Origin: Paenibacillus etheri
Lineage (GTDB): Bacteria > Bacillota > Bacilli > Paenibacillales > Paenibacillaceae
DNA length: 64,000 nucleotides
Direction of reading: 5' to 3'
Assembly (NCBI RefSeq): GCF_001012825.1
Contig: NZ_LCZJ02000033.1
Location: forward strand, 170,358 to 234,357
Under the pieces are notes generated by a model. That model was not told the origin of the DNA and searched no databases. It saw only the letters and a program-made list of their open reading frames with translations. Position 1 is the stretch's first letter. Each line of letters begins with the position of its first letter. The position numbers were made by a program, and so were the translations under genes. This document shows, piece by piece, positions 54,331 through 63,437 of the stretch.

Positions 54331-55515
54331 TCAAATGTGATAATCATTTACCCAAGGCAAACTAACCATCACGCTAGTACCTACCTGAACTTCTGAATGC
54401 ACCTTAATTTGTCCCCCATACATTTCTATTAATTGTTTACAAATTGACAATCCAATTCCTGTCCCTTTTTGCTTGGTTGTAAAGAAAGGGTCAAATATTC
54501 GATTTAATTTATCCTGTGGAATTCCTTCTCCATTGTCTTTAAAAATAAGTATAATTTCGTTAGTCTCAGCAGCGGTGCTAACTGTAATGTCTATTCTGCC
54601 TCTAAACGCTGTGAATGAATCAATACTATTTTTTAAAATATTCAGGATTACCTGCTCTAGTTGAGAGGCGTTTCCATACGTTAGTACTTTCTCTAGAGAA
54701 TACTCCACAGAAAGAATAATATCATCACTAAGTATGAGTTGATTTACGATGTTATTAACTCTATGTATAACCTCGATAATGTTAAATACTACGCCGTTAT
54801 TCTTCGCACTATCACCTTTTCGAGCCAGCACCAGGAAGTCCGTTACTAATCCATTCAGAGCATCAATTTCTTTGATGGTTATATCCAAATAAGCACGCAA
54901 TTCATCCGCCTTGATCTGCGGTTCATATAGCCTGTTATTTACAAGCTGAGCAAATCCTTTAATCGAAGCAAGCGGGTTCCGTATTTCATGTGCCATACCT
55001 GCTGCCATTTGTCCCATAACAGCAATTTTTTGTTCATGTAACTTGTCAATCTGTTGGTTTTTATTAGATAAATAACCCTGTGCAAAGCCAGCAAAACGTG
55101 TCCAGTTGCATTCCATTAAACGATTATATAAAATCAATCGAATCGTAGAATCATCTTCTATCTCTTCAATGATCTTAAACATAACATTCTGAGCGATTAA
55201 GTTTAAATCCTTGCTCATTTCCAGTAAGATATCAAAATGATCTGCGAATATTACTGCAGTATAAATCCCTTGCTCAAAGCCCTCTTTTTCTAGTAAGTTT
55301 AGGTATTGGTCGTAATCAAATGAATCCAAGAACAGTGCTTCTACCATACTCATTAATATCGTACTGAATGTTGAATCTAACAATTCATTATGCGTCTCAA
55401 CAAACCAGGCGGATTCAATACTTTTTTTCATATTCATAGAATGAAAATGCCTGTTTAGGATAATTGGAACAGCTAGGGTTAATGACGAACGCAATTCATT
55501 TTCACTATATGACAT
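54331..55515 (-). CDS. Soluble sensor histidine kinase
   Basis: The 394-residue kinase has no membrane helix. A ~170-residue N-terminal region (ENELRSSLTLAVPIILNRHFH...) with mixed helices precedes the H box MAHEIRNPLASIKGF, the N box QVILNILKNSIDSF and the G boxes (DNGEGIPQDKL, TGIGLSICKQL). The best ribosome binding site (AAGGAGGATC) supports the ATG at 55515. No response regulator is adjacent, so it may be an orphan kinase such as those feeding the sporulation phosphorelay; that is inference. Confidence 0.9.
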   Translation of the reverse strand: MSYSENELRSSLTLAVPIILNRHFHSMNMKKSIESAWFVETHNELLDSTFSTILMSMVEALFLDSFDYDQYLNLLEKEGFEQGIYTAVIFADHFDILLEMSKDLNLIAQNVMFKIIEEIEDDSTIRLILYNRLMECNWTRFAGFAQGYLSNKNQQIDKLHEQKIAVMGQMAAGMAHEIRNPLASIKGFAQLVNNRLYEPQIKADELRAYLDITIKEIDALNGLVTDFLVLARKGDSAKNNGVVFNIIEVIHRVNNIVNQLILSDDIILSVEYSLEKVLTYGNASQLEQVILNILKNSIDSFTAFRGRIDITVSTAAETNEIILIFKDNGEGIPQDKLNRIFDPFFTTKQKGTGIGLSICKQLIEMYGGQIKVHSEVQVGTSVMVSLPWVNDYHI

Positions 55516-55647
55516 TTTGATCCTCCTTCTTTGTTGTTTTGTATTCAATATAAATGTATATTTTCCTGCTTTAAAAAAACAGTAAGTCACTATATTTCAC
55601 CAAATTACGGAATAGTTTGGGATGTTGCTTATTTGTGTGGTAAATAA

Positions 55648-55680
55648 AGAAGAAGAGCCGCCAATCTTAGCAGCTCTTCC
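55648..55680 (-). terminator. Terminator of the fructan operon
   Basis: On the minus strand GAAGAGCTGC pairs with GCGGCTCTTC (two G-U pairs), followed by TTCTTT. Confidence 0.7.
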
Positions 55681-55701
55681 ATTACTTCTATCTTCCTCAT
55701 T

Positions 55702-55935
55702 TTAAGTCGTAATTACCCACTTTTGTCGATCAAGAGTAGGATCAAGCTCGCTTAGAGACAGTGTCGTTCCATCCGCCGATACTTCCAGCGCTTTTTTATG
55801 ATGAACAGAGGTAATACTTACGGTTCCCTCTTCTTCTATCATTAATATTGAAAAACAAGAATCTCTATATTCTTTTACAATTAAGCAGAAATCTGACTTT
55901 CCCGTGCTGTGAGTCCAAGCGCCAGAGCACCGCAT
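55702..55935 (-). CDS. Possible trefoil/ricin-like fragment after the fructokinase gene
   Basis: A 77-codon frame overlaps the end of the fructokinase gene. Its C-terminal half (KKALEVSADGTTLSLSELDP then LDRQKWVI) resembles one repeat of a ricin-type beta-trefoil, and a shorter start at an internal Met is possible. No ribosome binding site supports the first Met. It may be a remnant of a larger lectin-like domain. Weakly supported. Confidence 0.3.
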   Translation of the reverse strand: MRCSGAWTHSTGKSDFCLIVKEYRDSCFSILMIEEEGTVSITSVHHKKALEVSADGTTLSLSELDPTLDRQKWVITT

Positions 55936-56768
55936 AATCCCGCCTGTTGGCCTAGACCTGGTGGAACGATATATTCATCTATGTGTTCTAAAATAGTACT
56001 TGAGCTGACATAACCATTCAGGTTCTGAAGCACGGCCTGCCGAATAAGTGGAAACAATTGCGACTGCTGCATAACACCACCACCCAAAATGATTTTCTGA
56101 GGAGAGTTAAGCAATATAGCACCTGTTATCGACTGCGCAATATAAAATGCTTCCATTTCCCATGCCATGTGATCTATAGGAAGCTCATGTCCCTTCTTCC
56201 CCCACCTTGCTTCAATAGCAGGACCTGCCGCCATCCCTTCTAGGCAGTCCCCATGATAGGGACATCCCCCTGGGAATACATCTTCAGGATGGCGTCTCGT
56301 AAGAACATGACCACCTTCAGGATGGACAAGACCATGAATGAGTTTGCCTTCTGAATACACTCCTACACCAACACCCGTGCCAACTGTATAATACAAACAG
56401 CTGGATAACCCTTGGGCAGCGCCCCATTTGGCTTCACCAAATGCCGCTGCATTGACGTCCGTGTCCCAGCCAAAGGGAACCGAAAAGTTTCTTTTCAAAG
56501 TGCCCAGCATATCGTAATTTCCCCACCCTGGCTTTGGTGTTGTAGTAACGTAACCATATGTTGGGCTATCTAGGCGTATATCGATCGGACCGAACGATCC
56601 AATTCCGATAGCTTCTACTTGCTTGCCTTGAAAATATTGTATAACTTTGGGCAACGTCAACTCAGGATGTTCTGTTGGGAAACTAATTTGATCTTCAATT
56701 ATCCCATTTTTATTCCCAATGCCACATATAAACTTCGTCCCGCCAGCTTCAATCGCTCCTATACGCAT
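55881..56768 (-). CDS. ROK-family fructokinase
   Basis: The 295-residue sugar kinase has the ATP-binding motif IEAGGTKF and the ROK zinc motif in HVLTRRHPEDVFPGGCPYHGDCLEG with His and Cys ligands, and the catalytic Asp in WDTDVNAA. It phosphorylates fructose released by the GH32 enzyme. I chose the ATG at 56768 because AGGAG lies 8 nt upstream; the longer start has the ribosome binding site too close. The gene follows GH32 in the operon. Confidence 0.92.
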   Translation of the reverse strand: MRIGAIEAGGTKFICGIGNKNGIIEDQISFPTEHPELTLPKVIQYFQGKQVEAIGIGSFGPIDIRLDSPTYGYVTTTPKPGWGNYDMLGTLKRNFSVPFGWDTDVNAAAFGEAKWGAAQGLSSCLYYTVGTGVGVGVYSEGKLIHGLVHPEGGHVLTRRHPEDVFPGGCPYHGDCLEGMAAGPAIEARWGKKGHELPIDHMAWEMEAFYIAQSITGAILLNSPQKIILGGGVMQQSQLFPLIRQAVLQNLNGYVSSSTILEHIDEYIVPPGLGQQAGLCGALALGLTARESQISA

Positions 56769-56789
56769 ATACATGACTCCTCTCGGTGA

Positions 56790-58271
56790 CTAATTCTTGT
56801 CTTGCTCAGCAGAGGGAGTAAGCTCATAGATATCCAGGGAAATCAGCAAGTCATTCTCATTCTCTCCAAACACAGCAATACCTTTAGATTCTAGTCCAGG
56901 GAATATAAGATCCGAAATCACTGCCTGACCTCTATTACTGAACACCTCAACGGAAGAGCGATCCACATAAATACGGAGATCATTTGACTCACCAAGTGCT
57001 TCCAGTGTGGCTGAATGGGATCCTAAGAAATGTTCGTGGAAATCATGCTGACCCGAAGCCTTCCGGTCTACATAAAGTTCCTCTGTCTCACCGTTGATAC
57101 CGATCACTGTTTGTTCATCCGAACCAACTCTTACTTTGAAGCCTACAGATTTACCCCGAGTGAACTCAGCTATAATCTCATAAGATTCCAAGTGAATTTC
57201 CTTAAGAAGAGTATTGATTTCTTGCACCGTTGCCTCTTTCACAGAAAGGACTTGTACACGAGCAGATTCCAACTCTTGCACCGGCTTCTGCACAAGAAAA
57301 ATCTCCCCTTGTCTTGATTCGAGTTGAAGTTCTCTTGCAATTGTCATCTCGCCGCGGAATTCTTCTGCAGGGGTCTTGTTAGCATACATCCAGTTGCTCA
57401 TCCAGCCGATAAATAGTCGTCTTCCATCTTCAGCCGGTATATCGGACCAGCTTACACCTGCATAATTATCCCTTCCATAATCAAGCCAGCGAACTTTTAT
57501 CGAATCTTCATCTGGCGTGAACACTTCACCATCAAAATCCCCTGTAAAATACTGTGTTCTTGACCCTTCCACAAAAGCGGGATCCGCACCGATGCTCACT
57601 AGCATCACCCATTTCGTGTTCGAAGGATCACCATCAATGGCCAGCGGGAACAAGTCCGGGCATTCCCATACCCCGTCATGAGAACCGATTCCTTCTCCGA
57701 ATTCACTGGCAAATGTCCAGTTCATCAGATCAGGAGAATGATATAGACATACCGTTTGGCCACAAGCTACAATCATCACCCACTTATTAGTATCTTTATT
57801 CCAAAATACTTTGGGGTCACGGAAATCAATGAATGTATCATGTTCAAGTACCGGGTTTCCTTCATATTTCGTCCAGGTTCTTCCGTTATCTTTACTATAG
57901 GCCAAGCTTTGACGCTGAATGGCTGGCTTGCCTTCTGGCATATCTAGATGGTGTGTAAAGATAGCTACTAGTCCTGGTTTATCTTTAAAAAATCCAGTCG
58001 TATTATTCCAGTCGACTGCGGCACTGCCGGAAAAAATCATCCCTAATTCATCTGGAGCGAGAGCGATAGGCAGTTCCTCCCATGTAACAAGATCCTTGCT
58101 AACCGCATGGCCCCAATGCATAGCTCCCATGGTCATTCCACCTGGATGGTGCTGAAAGAACAAATGATATTCGCCCTCAAAATAAACCATTCCGTTTGGA
58201 TCGTTCATCCACTTTTCTTTAGGTGAAAAATGATACAATCCTCGGTAATTTTGTTTCGCAATCGTAGACAT
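56790..58271 (-). CDS. GH32 fructosidase (sucrase/inulinase type)
   Basis: The 493-residue enzyme has the three GH32 carboxylates: nucleophile Asp in WMNDPNGMVYF (residues 21-31), stabiliser in IDFRDPKVF, and acid/base Glu in WECPDLF. A beta-sandwich C-terminal domain follows. There is no signal peptide, so it cleaves imported sucrose or fructo-oligosaccharides inside the cell. AAAGGAG precedes the ATG. Confidence 0.93.
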   Translation of the reverse strand: MSTIAKQNYRGLYHFSPKEKWMNDPNGMVYFEGEYHLFFQHHPGGMTMGAMHWGHAVSKDLVTWEELPIALAPDELGMIFSGSAAVDWNNTTGFFKDKPGLVAIFTHHLDMPEGKPAIQRQSLAYSKDNGRTWTKYEGNPVLEHDTFIDFRDPKVFWNKDTNKWVMIVACGQTVCLYHSPDLMNWTFASEFGEGIGSHDGVWECPDLFPLAIDGDPSNTKWVMLVSIGADPAFVEGSRTQYFTGDFDGEVFTPDEDSIKVRWLDYGRDNYAGVSWSDIPAEDGRRLFIGWMSNWMYANKTPAEEFRGEMTIARELQLESRQGEIFLVQKPVQELESARVQVLSVKEATVQEINTLLKEIHLESYEIIAEFTRGKSVGFKVRVGSDEQTVIGINGETEELYVDRKASGQHDFHEHFLGSHSATLEALGESNDLRIYVDRSSVEVFSNRGQAVISDLIFPGLESKGIAVFGENENDLLISLDIYELTPSAEQDKN

Positions 58272-58333
58272 TATTGTTTTCTCCTTTACTCTTGAACACG
58301 GCCTTCACCGCACAATATTAATTTAATAGTTTA

Positions 58334-59944
58334 TTATTTGGTTGCTCTGTCATAGCCGCCTTGTTTAATTTCAAGCCATTCTTTCAAGCCCAGACGGTCC
58401 AATTCTTTCAGATATTCATGCCACTGCGCTTCGACTTTACCGTTTTGATACCATTCAGTGCGCATTCTAAGTACATAGGCAAAAAGATCCGTTTCAATTG
58501 TCGTAAGGCGATCAAGCTCTTGAATGGAATGGAATACACTCGGCATTACGTTTTCTGCTTTCATATTTGGCGCCATGATGTTCTTGATAATATCCATTCT
58601 GCCTTTGGCATCATCCGGCATGGTTGTGTATTTCCCATAATAGGAATCAAGGATAGCTAATGGCCCACCGACACTTGTTTTCTCACGTAGTTCTACAGGA
58701 GCTGCACCCTCCAGTGGCAAATGTTTCAGCATTTCTTTTTCTTTATCAAATTCGAAAATATTCTGCTGTTTATCATCTCCATATGTCCCCCAGTTGTTCT
58801 GTACAGATTGAATCGGATCGAAGAGTTGATCAACCCATTTCGCTGTCGTTTCTAAGTTCTTATTGGCGCTTGTGACAACCATTTTGCCTCTTCCCAAACC
58901 AAGCGCGTTCGTTCTAGTTACGTTAACTTCACCATCGGGTCCAGCAAGTGGAGGCATAACATCGTAAGTATCATTAGCTCCAGTAATGTTGGCCTTATCC
59001 CATGAGAAGTAAAGTCCGTATCTCTGATCCTTCCCTTTTGCAAGGTAAGTACTCCAGTCCTGTGTATAGGCTTCAATATCAATGAGTCCTTCTTTATACA
59101 GCTCGTTAATAAAAGAAACTGCTTCTTTGTAGTCATCTTGTGCCGCCGTAAATATTACCTTCCCATCATTGCTCACAACCGCGTGGTCAGGATTCTCACC
59201 CAATCCGAACGAAGCAAATAGGAATGCCAGATCTTCTGCTCCCGGCTTGTTAATAAAGGACAATGGAATTTCGTCAGCCTTACCATTGCCATTTGGATCT
59301 TTTGTCTTGAATGCAATTAATACTTCTTTTAATTCTTCTGTTGTTTTAGGCATATCAAGGCCAAGCTTCTTAAGCCATTCCACATTAATCCAAGGCATAC
59401 TATCTACCGCTTGGATTCTTTCTTTACCGCTACCCAGCTCTTCAATCCATGGAAAGGCATAAATGTTGCCGTCTGGTGCCGTAATCATACTCTTATATTC
59501 TGGTGCTTCTTCCAGTACCTTTTTAAAGTTTGGCATATGGTTCTCGATAAGATCATTCAGCGTAACGATGGCACCGTCTTTAGCAAGTTTGAGCAGCTCA
59601 TAGTCGCTATAGTCCGCATTAAAAATTGCATCAGGAAGATCACCACTTGCCACAGCCAAGTTTCTTTTTTCAACAAATACGTCTTTCGTGAAATTCTTCC
59701 AATTAATATGAACATTCGTCTTTTCTTCAAGACGCTTATTAATCAGTTTTTCATTTGGATCAGCTGGTGCAAGTGGAGAGCTTTGCGTAATAAAGCTCAA
59801 AGTTACTTTACCGCTGGCGTCCTGTTCTTTACTAGCTGCACTTCCTCCTCCTCCACTACCGCATGCAGTAAGGAACATAAACGAAGCAAGTACAGATGCA
59901 GAAGCTACTTTCGTTGATACTCTTGATTTCTTAATTCTTTTCAT
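58334..59944 (-). CDS. Sugar ABC transporter substrate-binding lipoprotein
   Basis: The 536-residue lipoprotein has an N-terminal signal with lipobox LTAC (Cys28), then Gly/Ser and a family 1 solute-binding fold of the LipO/YtcQ type (KVTLSFITQSSPLAP, LGLGRGKMVVTSANKN). It captures the sugar for the two permeases encoded upstream. Its placement with GH32 and fructokinase suggests fructo-oligosaccharides. GGAGG lies 9 nt before the ATG. Confidence 0.92.
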   Translation of the reverse strand: MKRIKKSRVSTKVASASVLASFMFLTACGSGGGGSAASKEQDASGKVTLSFITQSSPLAPADPNEKLINKRLEEKTNVHINWKNFTKDVFVEKRNLAVASGDLPDAIFNADYSDYELLKLAKDGAIVTLNDLIENHMPNFKKVLEEAPEYKSMITAPDGNIYAFPWIEELGSGKERIQAVDSMPWINVEWLKKLGLDMPKTTEELKEVLIAFKTKDPNGNGKADEIPLSFINKPGAEDLAFLFASFGLGENPDHAVVSNDGKVIFTAAQDDYKEAVSFINELYKEGLIDIEAYTQDWSTYLAKGKDQRYGLYFSWDKANITGANDTYDVMPPLAGPDGEVNVTRTNALGLGRGKMVVTSANKNLETTAKWVDQLFDPIQSVQNNWGTYGDDKQQNIFEFDKEKEMLKHLPLEGAAPVELREKTSVGGPLAILDSYYGKYTTMPDDAKGRMDIIKNIMAPNMKAENVMPSVFHSIQELDRLTTIETDLFAYVLRMRTEWYQNGKVEAQWHEYLKELDRLGLKEWLEIKQGGYDRATK

Positions 59945-60005
59945 AGGTTATGACCTCCAAATTAGATATGAATGAATTAATCTTTATCTATGTGCAGCCT
60001 GTTTC

Positions 60006-60887
60006 CTACTTAAGGGAACCGACCATAACACCTTTTTCAAAGTACTTCTGGAAGAACGGGTACATAACAATAAGTGGCAAACTGGAAACAACGATGGCAG
60101 CGTACTTGATGATTTCAGACAATCGCTTCATTTCCGCCATGGCGAGTTGATCGCTGATCATGCCCGGATCTACCTGATTCTGGATCAAGATGGAACGCAA
60201 CACGAGCTGCAGTGGATGAAGATTCGAATGATCTAAATAGATCATCGCGTCAAAGTAGGAATTCCACTGGCCCACAAAAGCATAAAGAGCGAGCACGAAA
60301 ACAATCGGTTTGGAGAGCGGTAATACGACACTGAAGAAGATTCGCATCTCCGAGGCTCCGTCTACATTAGCGGCTTCCTTCATTTCATTCGGAACTCCTT
60401 TGAAGAAAGTTCTAGAGAGAATGATGTTCCAAACATTGACTGCCCCTGGAATGATCACCGCCCATACTGTATCAAGCAGACCCAGGTTCTTAACGAGCAG
60501 ATATGTAGGTATAAGCCCACCGCCAAAGAACATGGTGATAATAAACAAAGTCATGAAGAATCCTTTTCCTTTGAGCCTGTCATCAGACAGTGCGTACCCC
60601 GCACAGATTGAGACGAGAACGGTAATCATAGCAAATGAAACAGAGTATAAAACAGAGTTTCCAAAACCTCGGATCATGGCCGGATTAGAAAGAATTTTTT
60701 TATACCCTTCTAATGACCAGTCCGAAAGGTTGAATGATAATCCTTTACTGAGCAGCACAGACGGATCCATAAAAGAGGCAATCACTACATAAATCAAAGG
60801 AAGTACGATGATAAGTACGGCCAGTGTCAGGAAGATCGCGTTCAGCACGACGATAAAGCGATCTAATCCGGAATGTTTAATGGGCAT
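60006..60887 (-). CDS. Sugar ABC transporter permease (YtcP/MalG-like)
   Basis: The 293-residue permease has six helices and the EAA loop (MKEAANVDGASEMRIFFSVVLPLSKPI) that contacts the ATPase. No ATPase gene is in the cluster; such transporters usually share a general MsmX-type ATPase. It is coupled to the other permease upstream by 17 nt. Confidence 0.93.
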   Translation of the reverse strand: MPIKHSGLDRFIVVLNAIFLTLAVLIIVLPLIYVVIASFMDPSVLLSKGLSFNLSDWSLEGYKKILSNPAMIRGFGNSVLYSVSFAMITVLVSICAGYALSDDRLKGKGFFMTLFIITMFFGGGLIPTYLLVKNLGLLDTVWAVIIPGAVNVWNIILSRTFFKGVPNEMKEAANVDGASEMRIFFSVVLPLSKPIVFVLALYAFVGQWNSYFDAMIYLDHSNLHPLQLVLRSILIQNQVDPGMISDQLAMAEMKRLSEIIKYAAIVVSSLPLIVMYPFFQKYFEKGVMVGSLK

Positions 60888-60904
60888 AGCTTGTTGCTCC
60901 TTTC

Positions 60905-61858
60905 TTAGTAAAGACCTTCACCCTCATTCAGTTTCTTCACGGTGAAGTTAACTGTGAGGAGCAAGACGATGTTGATGATAGAGTTAAACAATCCTACTGC
61001 GGCTGAATAGGCATAATCGCCCGACTGCAAACCAATTTTATAAACATAAGTCGGAATGATTTCTGAGGTTGGCAAGTTCATCGCCGTTTGCATGAGGTAG
61101 GCTTTCTCGAAACCAATTGACATAATCCCACCGGCTGCAAGGATAAATACGATAGCCATAATTGGACGAATGGTTGGCAGATCGATATGGCGTATTCTTT
61201 GTAGAAGATTAGCACCGTCGAGATTGGCTGCATTATGTAACTCAGGATCGACATTCGCAAGCGCTGCTACATAAATAATGGATGCCCAACCGGCTCCGGT
61301 CCAAATATCGGATAGGATGTAGATCGAACGAAAGTACTCGGGACGAGACATGAACATGATTGGTTCACCTGTAAGCCAGGTGAAAAACTGGTTAATCGGT
61401 CCCGTTGGGGACAAGAAGATAAACAACATCCCGACCACAACGACCACAGAAATAAAGTTAGGGGCATACAAGAACAATTGAATGTTCTTTTTGACGCCTG
61501 CACGGCGAATTTGATTCAACATCAAGGCAAGCAGGATTGGAATTGGAAAACTCAGAATTAATCCGAAGAAACTTAATTTAAGCGTATTCATAAAGATAAC
61601 TTCGAAATTGGGGGATGAAAGAAATTTCTCGAAGTTGTACAAACCAACCCATTCACTCCCCATAATCCCTTTGATTGGGCTGAAATCTTTAAAGGCGATA
61701 ATCGCACCATACATAGGCCCGTATTTAAAAATAAGGGTCAGAATCACAGCTGGTGCGAGCAAAATATAAAGAAAGTAGTGCTTCTTTAGATAGTCTAGTA
61801 AGGAGCTCTTATGTCTCGTCACCGTTATTCCGTGTTCGGCTTCTATTGGGTTATGCAA
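60905..61858 (-). CDS. Sugar ABC transporter permease (LplB-like)
   Basis: The 317-residue permease has six helices and the EAA loop (LHNAANLDGANLLQRIRHIDLPTIRP). I chose the TTG at 61858 because GGAGG precedes it by 8 nt; the alternative TTG at 61882 adds eight residues. It is the first gene of the fructan operon. Confidence 0.9.
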   Translation of the reverse strand: MHNPIEAEHGITVTRHKSSLLDYLKKHYFLYILLAPAVILTLIFKYGPMYGAIIAFKDFSPIKGIMGSEWVGLYNFEKFLSSPNFEVIFMNTLKLSFFGLILSFPIPILLALMLNQIRRAGVKKNIQLFLYAPNFISVVVVVGMLFIFLSPTGPINQFFTWLTGEPIMFMSRPEYFRSIYILSDIWTGAGWASIIYVAALANVDPELHNAANLDGANLLQRIRHIDLPTIRPIMAIVFILAAGGIMSIGFEKAYLMQTAMNLPTSEIIPTYVYKIGLQSGDYAYSAAVGLFNSIINIVLLLTVNFTVKKLNEGEGLY

Positions 61859-61940
61859 TGCCTTTACCTCCGTTCTTATCAATGTTTACATCTTGATGCA
61901 GTAAGGGCTTTCATTCTCACCTATGTCCTGCTGCTTTTAC

Positions 61941-61969
61941 AATTTACCAAACACTTTATCGTTCGTCAA
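61941..61969 (-). promoter_or_regulatory. Sigma-A promoter of the fructan operon
   Basis: On the minus strand TTGACG (61964-61969) and TAAATT (61941-61946) are spaced 17 bp, about 83 bp upstream of the lplB-like start. Confidence 0.7.
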
Positions 61970-61999
61970 TACATTTTGTAAAATATTTATGTGCATATG

Positions 62000-62013
62000 A
62001 CAAAATATTTTGT
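62000..62013. promoter_or_regulatory. Palindrome upstream of the fructan promoter
   Basis: ACAAAATATTTTGT is a perfect 14-bp palindrome 30 bp upstream of the -35. It is a candidate regulator site. Confidence 0.4.
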
Positions 62014-62229
62014 TCATAAACGGCGTATATAATTTTACATAATTACAAATACAGCCAATTTAAATAAGATCATATACTTTAATCTCATCATTTTCTCAGT
62101 AAAATGAAAACATAGCGATTTTTTTGCACAATAGTGACCTAATAAAATGTAAACTAAATTGCGCATTTGTAAATATCATGTTGCTATTTTTAGCAAACTA
62201 ATATACATTAAAGAGAGTTGGAATAATGG

Positions 62230-62247
62230 CAAATAGTATACTATTTG
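62230..62247. promoter_or_regulatory. Perfect 18-bp palindrome ahead of the LacI gene
   Basis: CAAATAGTATACTATTTG ends 41 bp before the lacI-type start codon, a good position for autoregulation. Its sequence lacks the central CG common to LacI sites. Confidence 0.5.
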
Positions 62248-62288
62248 TGCGAATATTAAGAACTAGAATATAGAGGTGAATTACATAG

Positions 62289-63326
62289 ATGGCCAGAGAA
62301 AAAGTAACCATACAAGACATCGCGGATGCTTTAGGAATCTCCAGAAATACAGCTTCCAAAGCCTTAAATGGAACGAATGGTATACCTGATGAAACCAGAA
62401 ACAAGGTTATAAAGAAAGCGATAGAGTTAAAATATAAACAGTTTGCTTTTATGGACACCGAGAGTGTTCAATCAAGAAACTCTGGAAACATCGCTTTATT
62501 AACAGAAAACTTACCTAACACTTCCCACTTTGGATCGAAACTGATCAGTGGCATGGAGAAACGAATCAGCGCGGAAGGATATAATTTATCCATGCACATT
62601 ATAAGAGACATTGATCAGGAGTCCCTGTCTCTTCCAAATAATTTTGATGTCTCCAATGTAGACGGAATTATTTGTATTGAGTTGTTCAATTCGGAATATA
62701 GTAAGCTGATTACAAGTCTAGGCATTCCAACTATTTTCATCGACTGCTCTGCAGATGTCTGTTATCCTGAATTCCAAGCAGATGTACTTCTCATGGAGAA
62801 CGAACACAGCACGTACCAACTTACAAAAAAGTTAATTGATGGCGGTTACAAATCACTGGGGTTCATCGGGGACTATAATCACTGTAGGAGTTTTAATGAA
62901 AGATGGGTGGGTTTTAACCGTGCACTGATAGAATCCGGGATTCAGCTAGATCTCTCTCAATGCATTCTCGATGACGATCGACTATTTTCCTCCAATCCGG
63001 AGTGGGCAGATACTAGACTAAGTCAAATAAATGAGCTCCCTTCTGCTTTCGTGTGTGCTAACGATTATATTGCGGTTACCTTTATGAAATCACTCAAAAA
63101 TGTGCTTTCCATTCCTAACGACATCGTCATTTGTGGTTTTGATAACGGCCCTGAATCAAGCATTGTAGAACCCCATCTCACTACGGTTCATATTTATAGT
63201 AATGAGATGGGTGTCAAAGCAGCCGAAATGCTACTTTCCCGAATTAATGATCCAAAGCAACCCTATCAGGTTTCTCATATTTATACCAAACTCATCATAA
63301 GAGACTCTACACCTAATATCAGTTGA
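62289..63326 (+). CDS. LacI-family repressor
   Basis: The 345-residue repressor has the LacI helix-turn-helix (VTIQDIADALGISRNTASKAL) and a periplasmic-binding-like effector domain (GLEKRISAEGYNLS-type segment, DIVICGFDNGPESSIVEP). It is divergent from the fructan operon and probably controls it. AGAGGTGA lies 11 nt before the ATG. Confidence 0.93.
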   Translation: MAREKVTIQDIADALGISRNTASKALNGTNGIPDETRNKVIKKAIELKYKQFAFMDTESVQSRNSGNIALLTENLPNTSHFGSKLISGMEKRISAEGYNLSMHIIRDIDQESLSLPNNFDVSNVDGIICIELFNSEYSKLITSLGIPTIFIDCSADVCYPEFQADVLLMENEHSTYQLTKKLIDGGYKSLGFIGDYNHCRSFNERWVGFNRALIESGIQLDLSQCILDDDRLFSSNPEWADTRLSQINELPSAFVCANDYIAVTFMKSLKNVLSIPNDIVICGFDNGPESSIVEPHLTTVHIYSNEMGVKAAEMLLSRINDPKQPYQVSHIYTKLIIRDSTPNIS

Positions 63327-63341
63327 TTCATTAAATGAAGT

Positions 63342-63389
63342 AAAGAACCCAAGCAATTAAGAATTCAATCGCTTGGGTTCTTTATTTTC
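63342..63389 (+). terminator. Terminator of the lacI-type gene
   Basis: AAAGAACCCAAGC pairs with GCTTGGGTTCTTT around a 16-nt loop, followed by ATTTTC. Confidence 0.85.
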
Positions 63390-63437
63390 ATTAAATTGTT
63401 CTTATTACAATGTCCCTGTATTTATAATCGCCCACAA

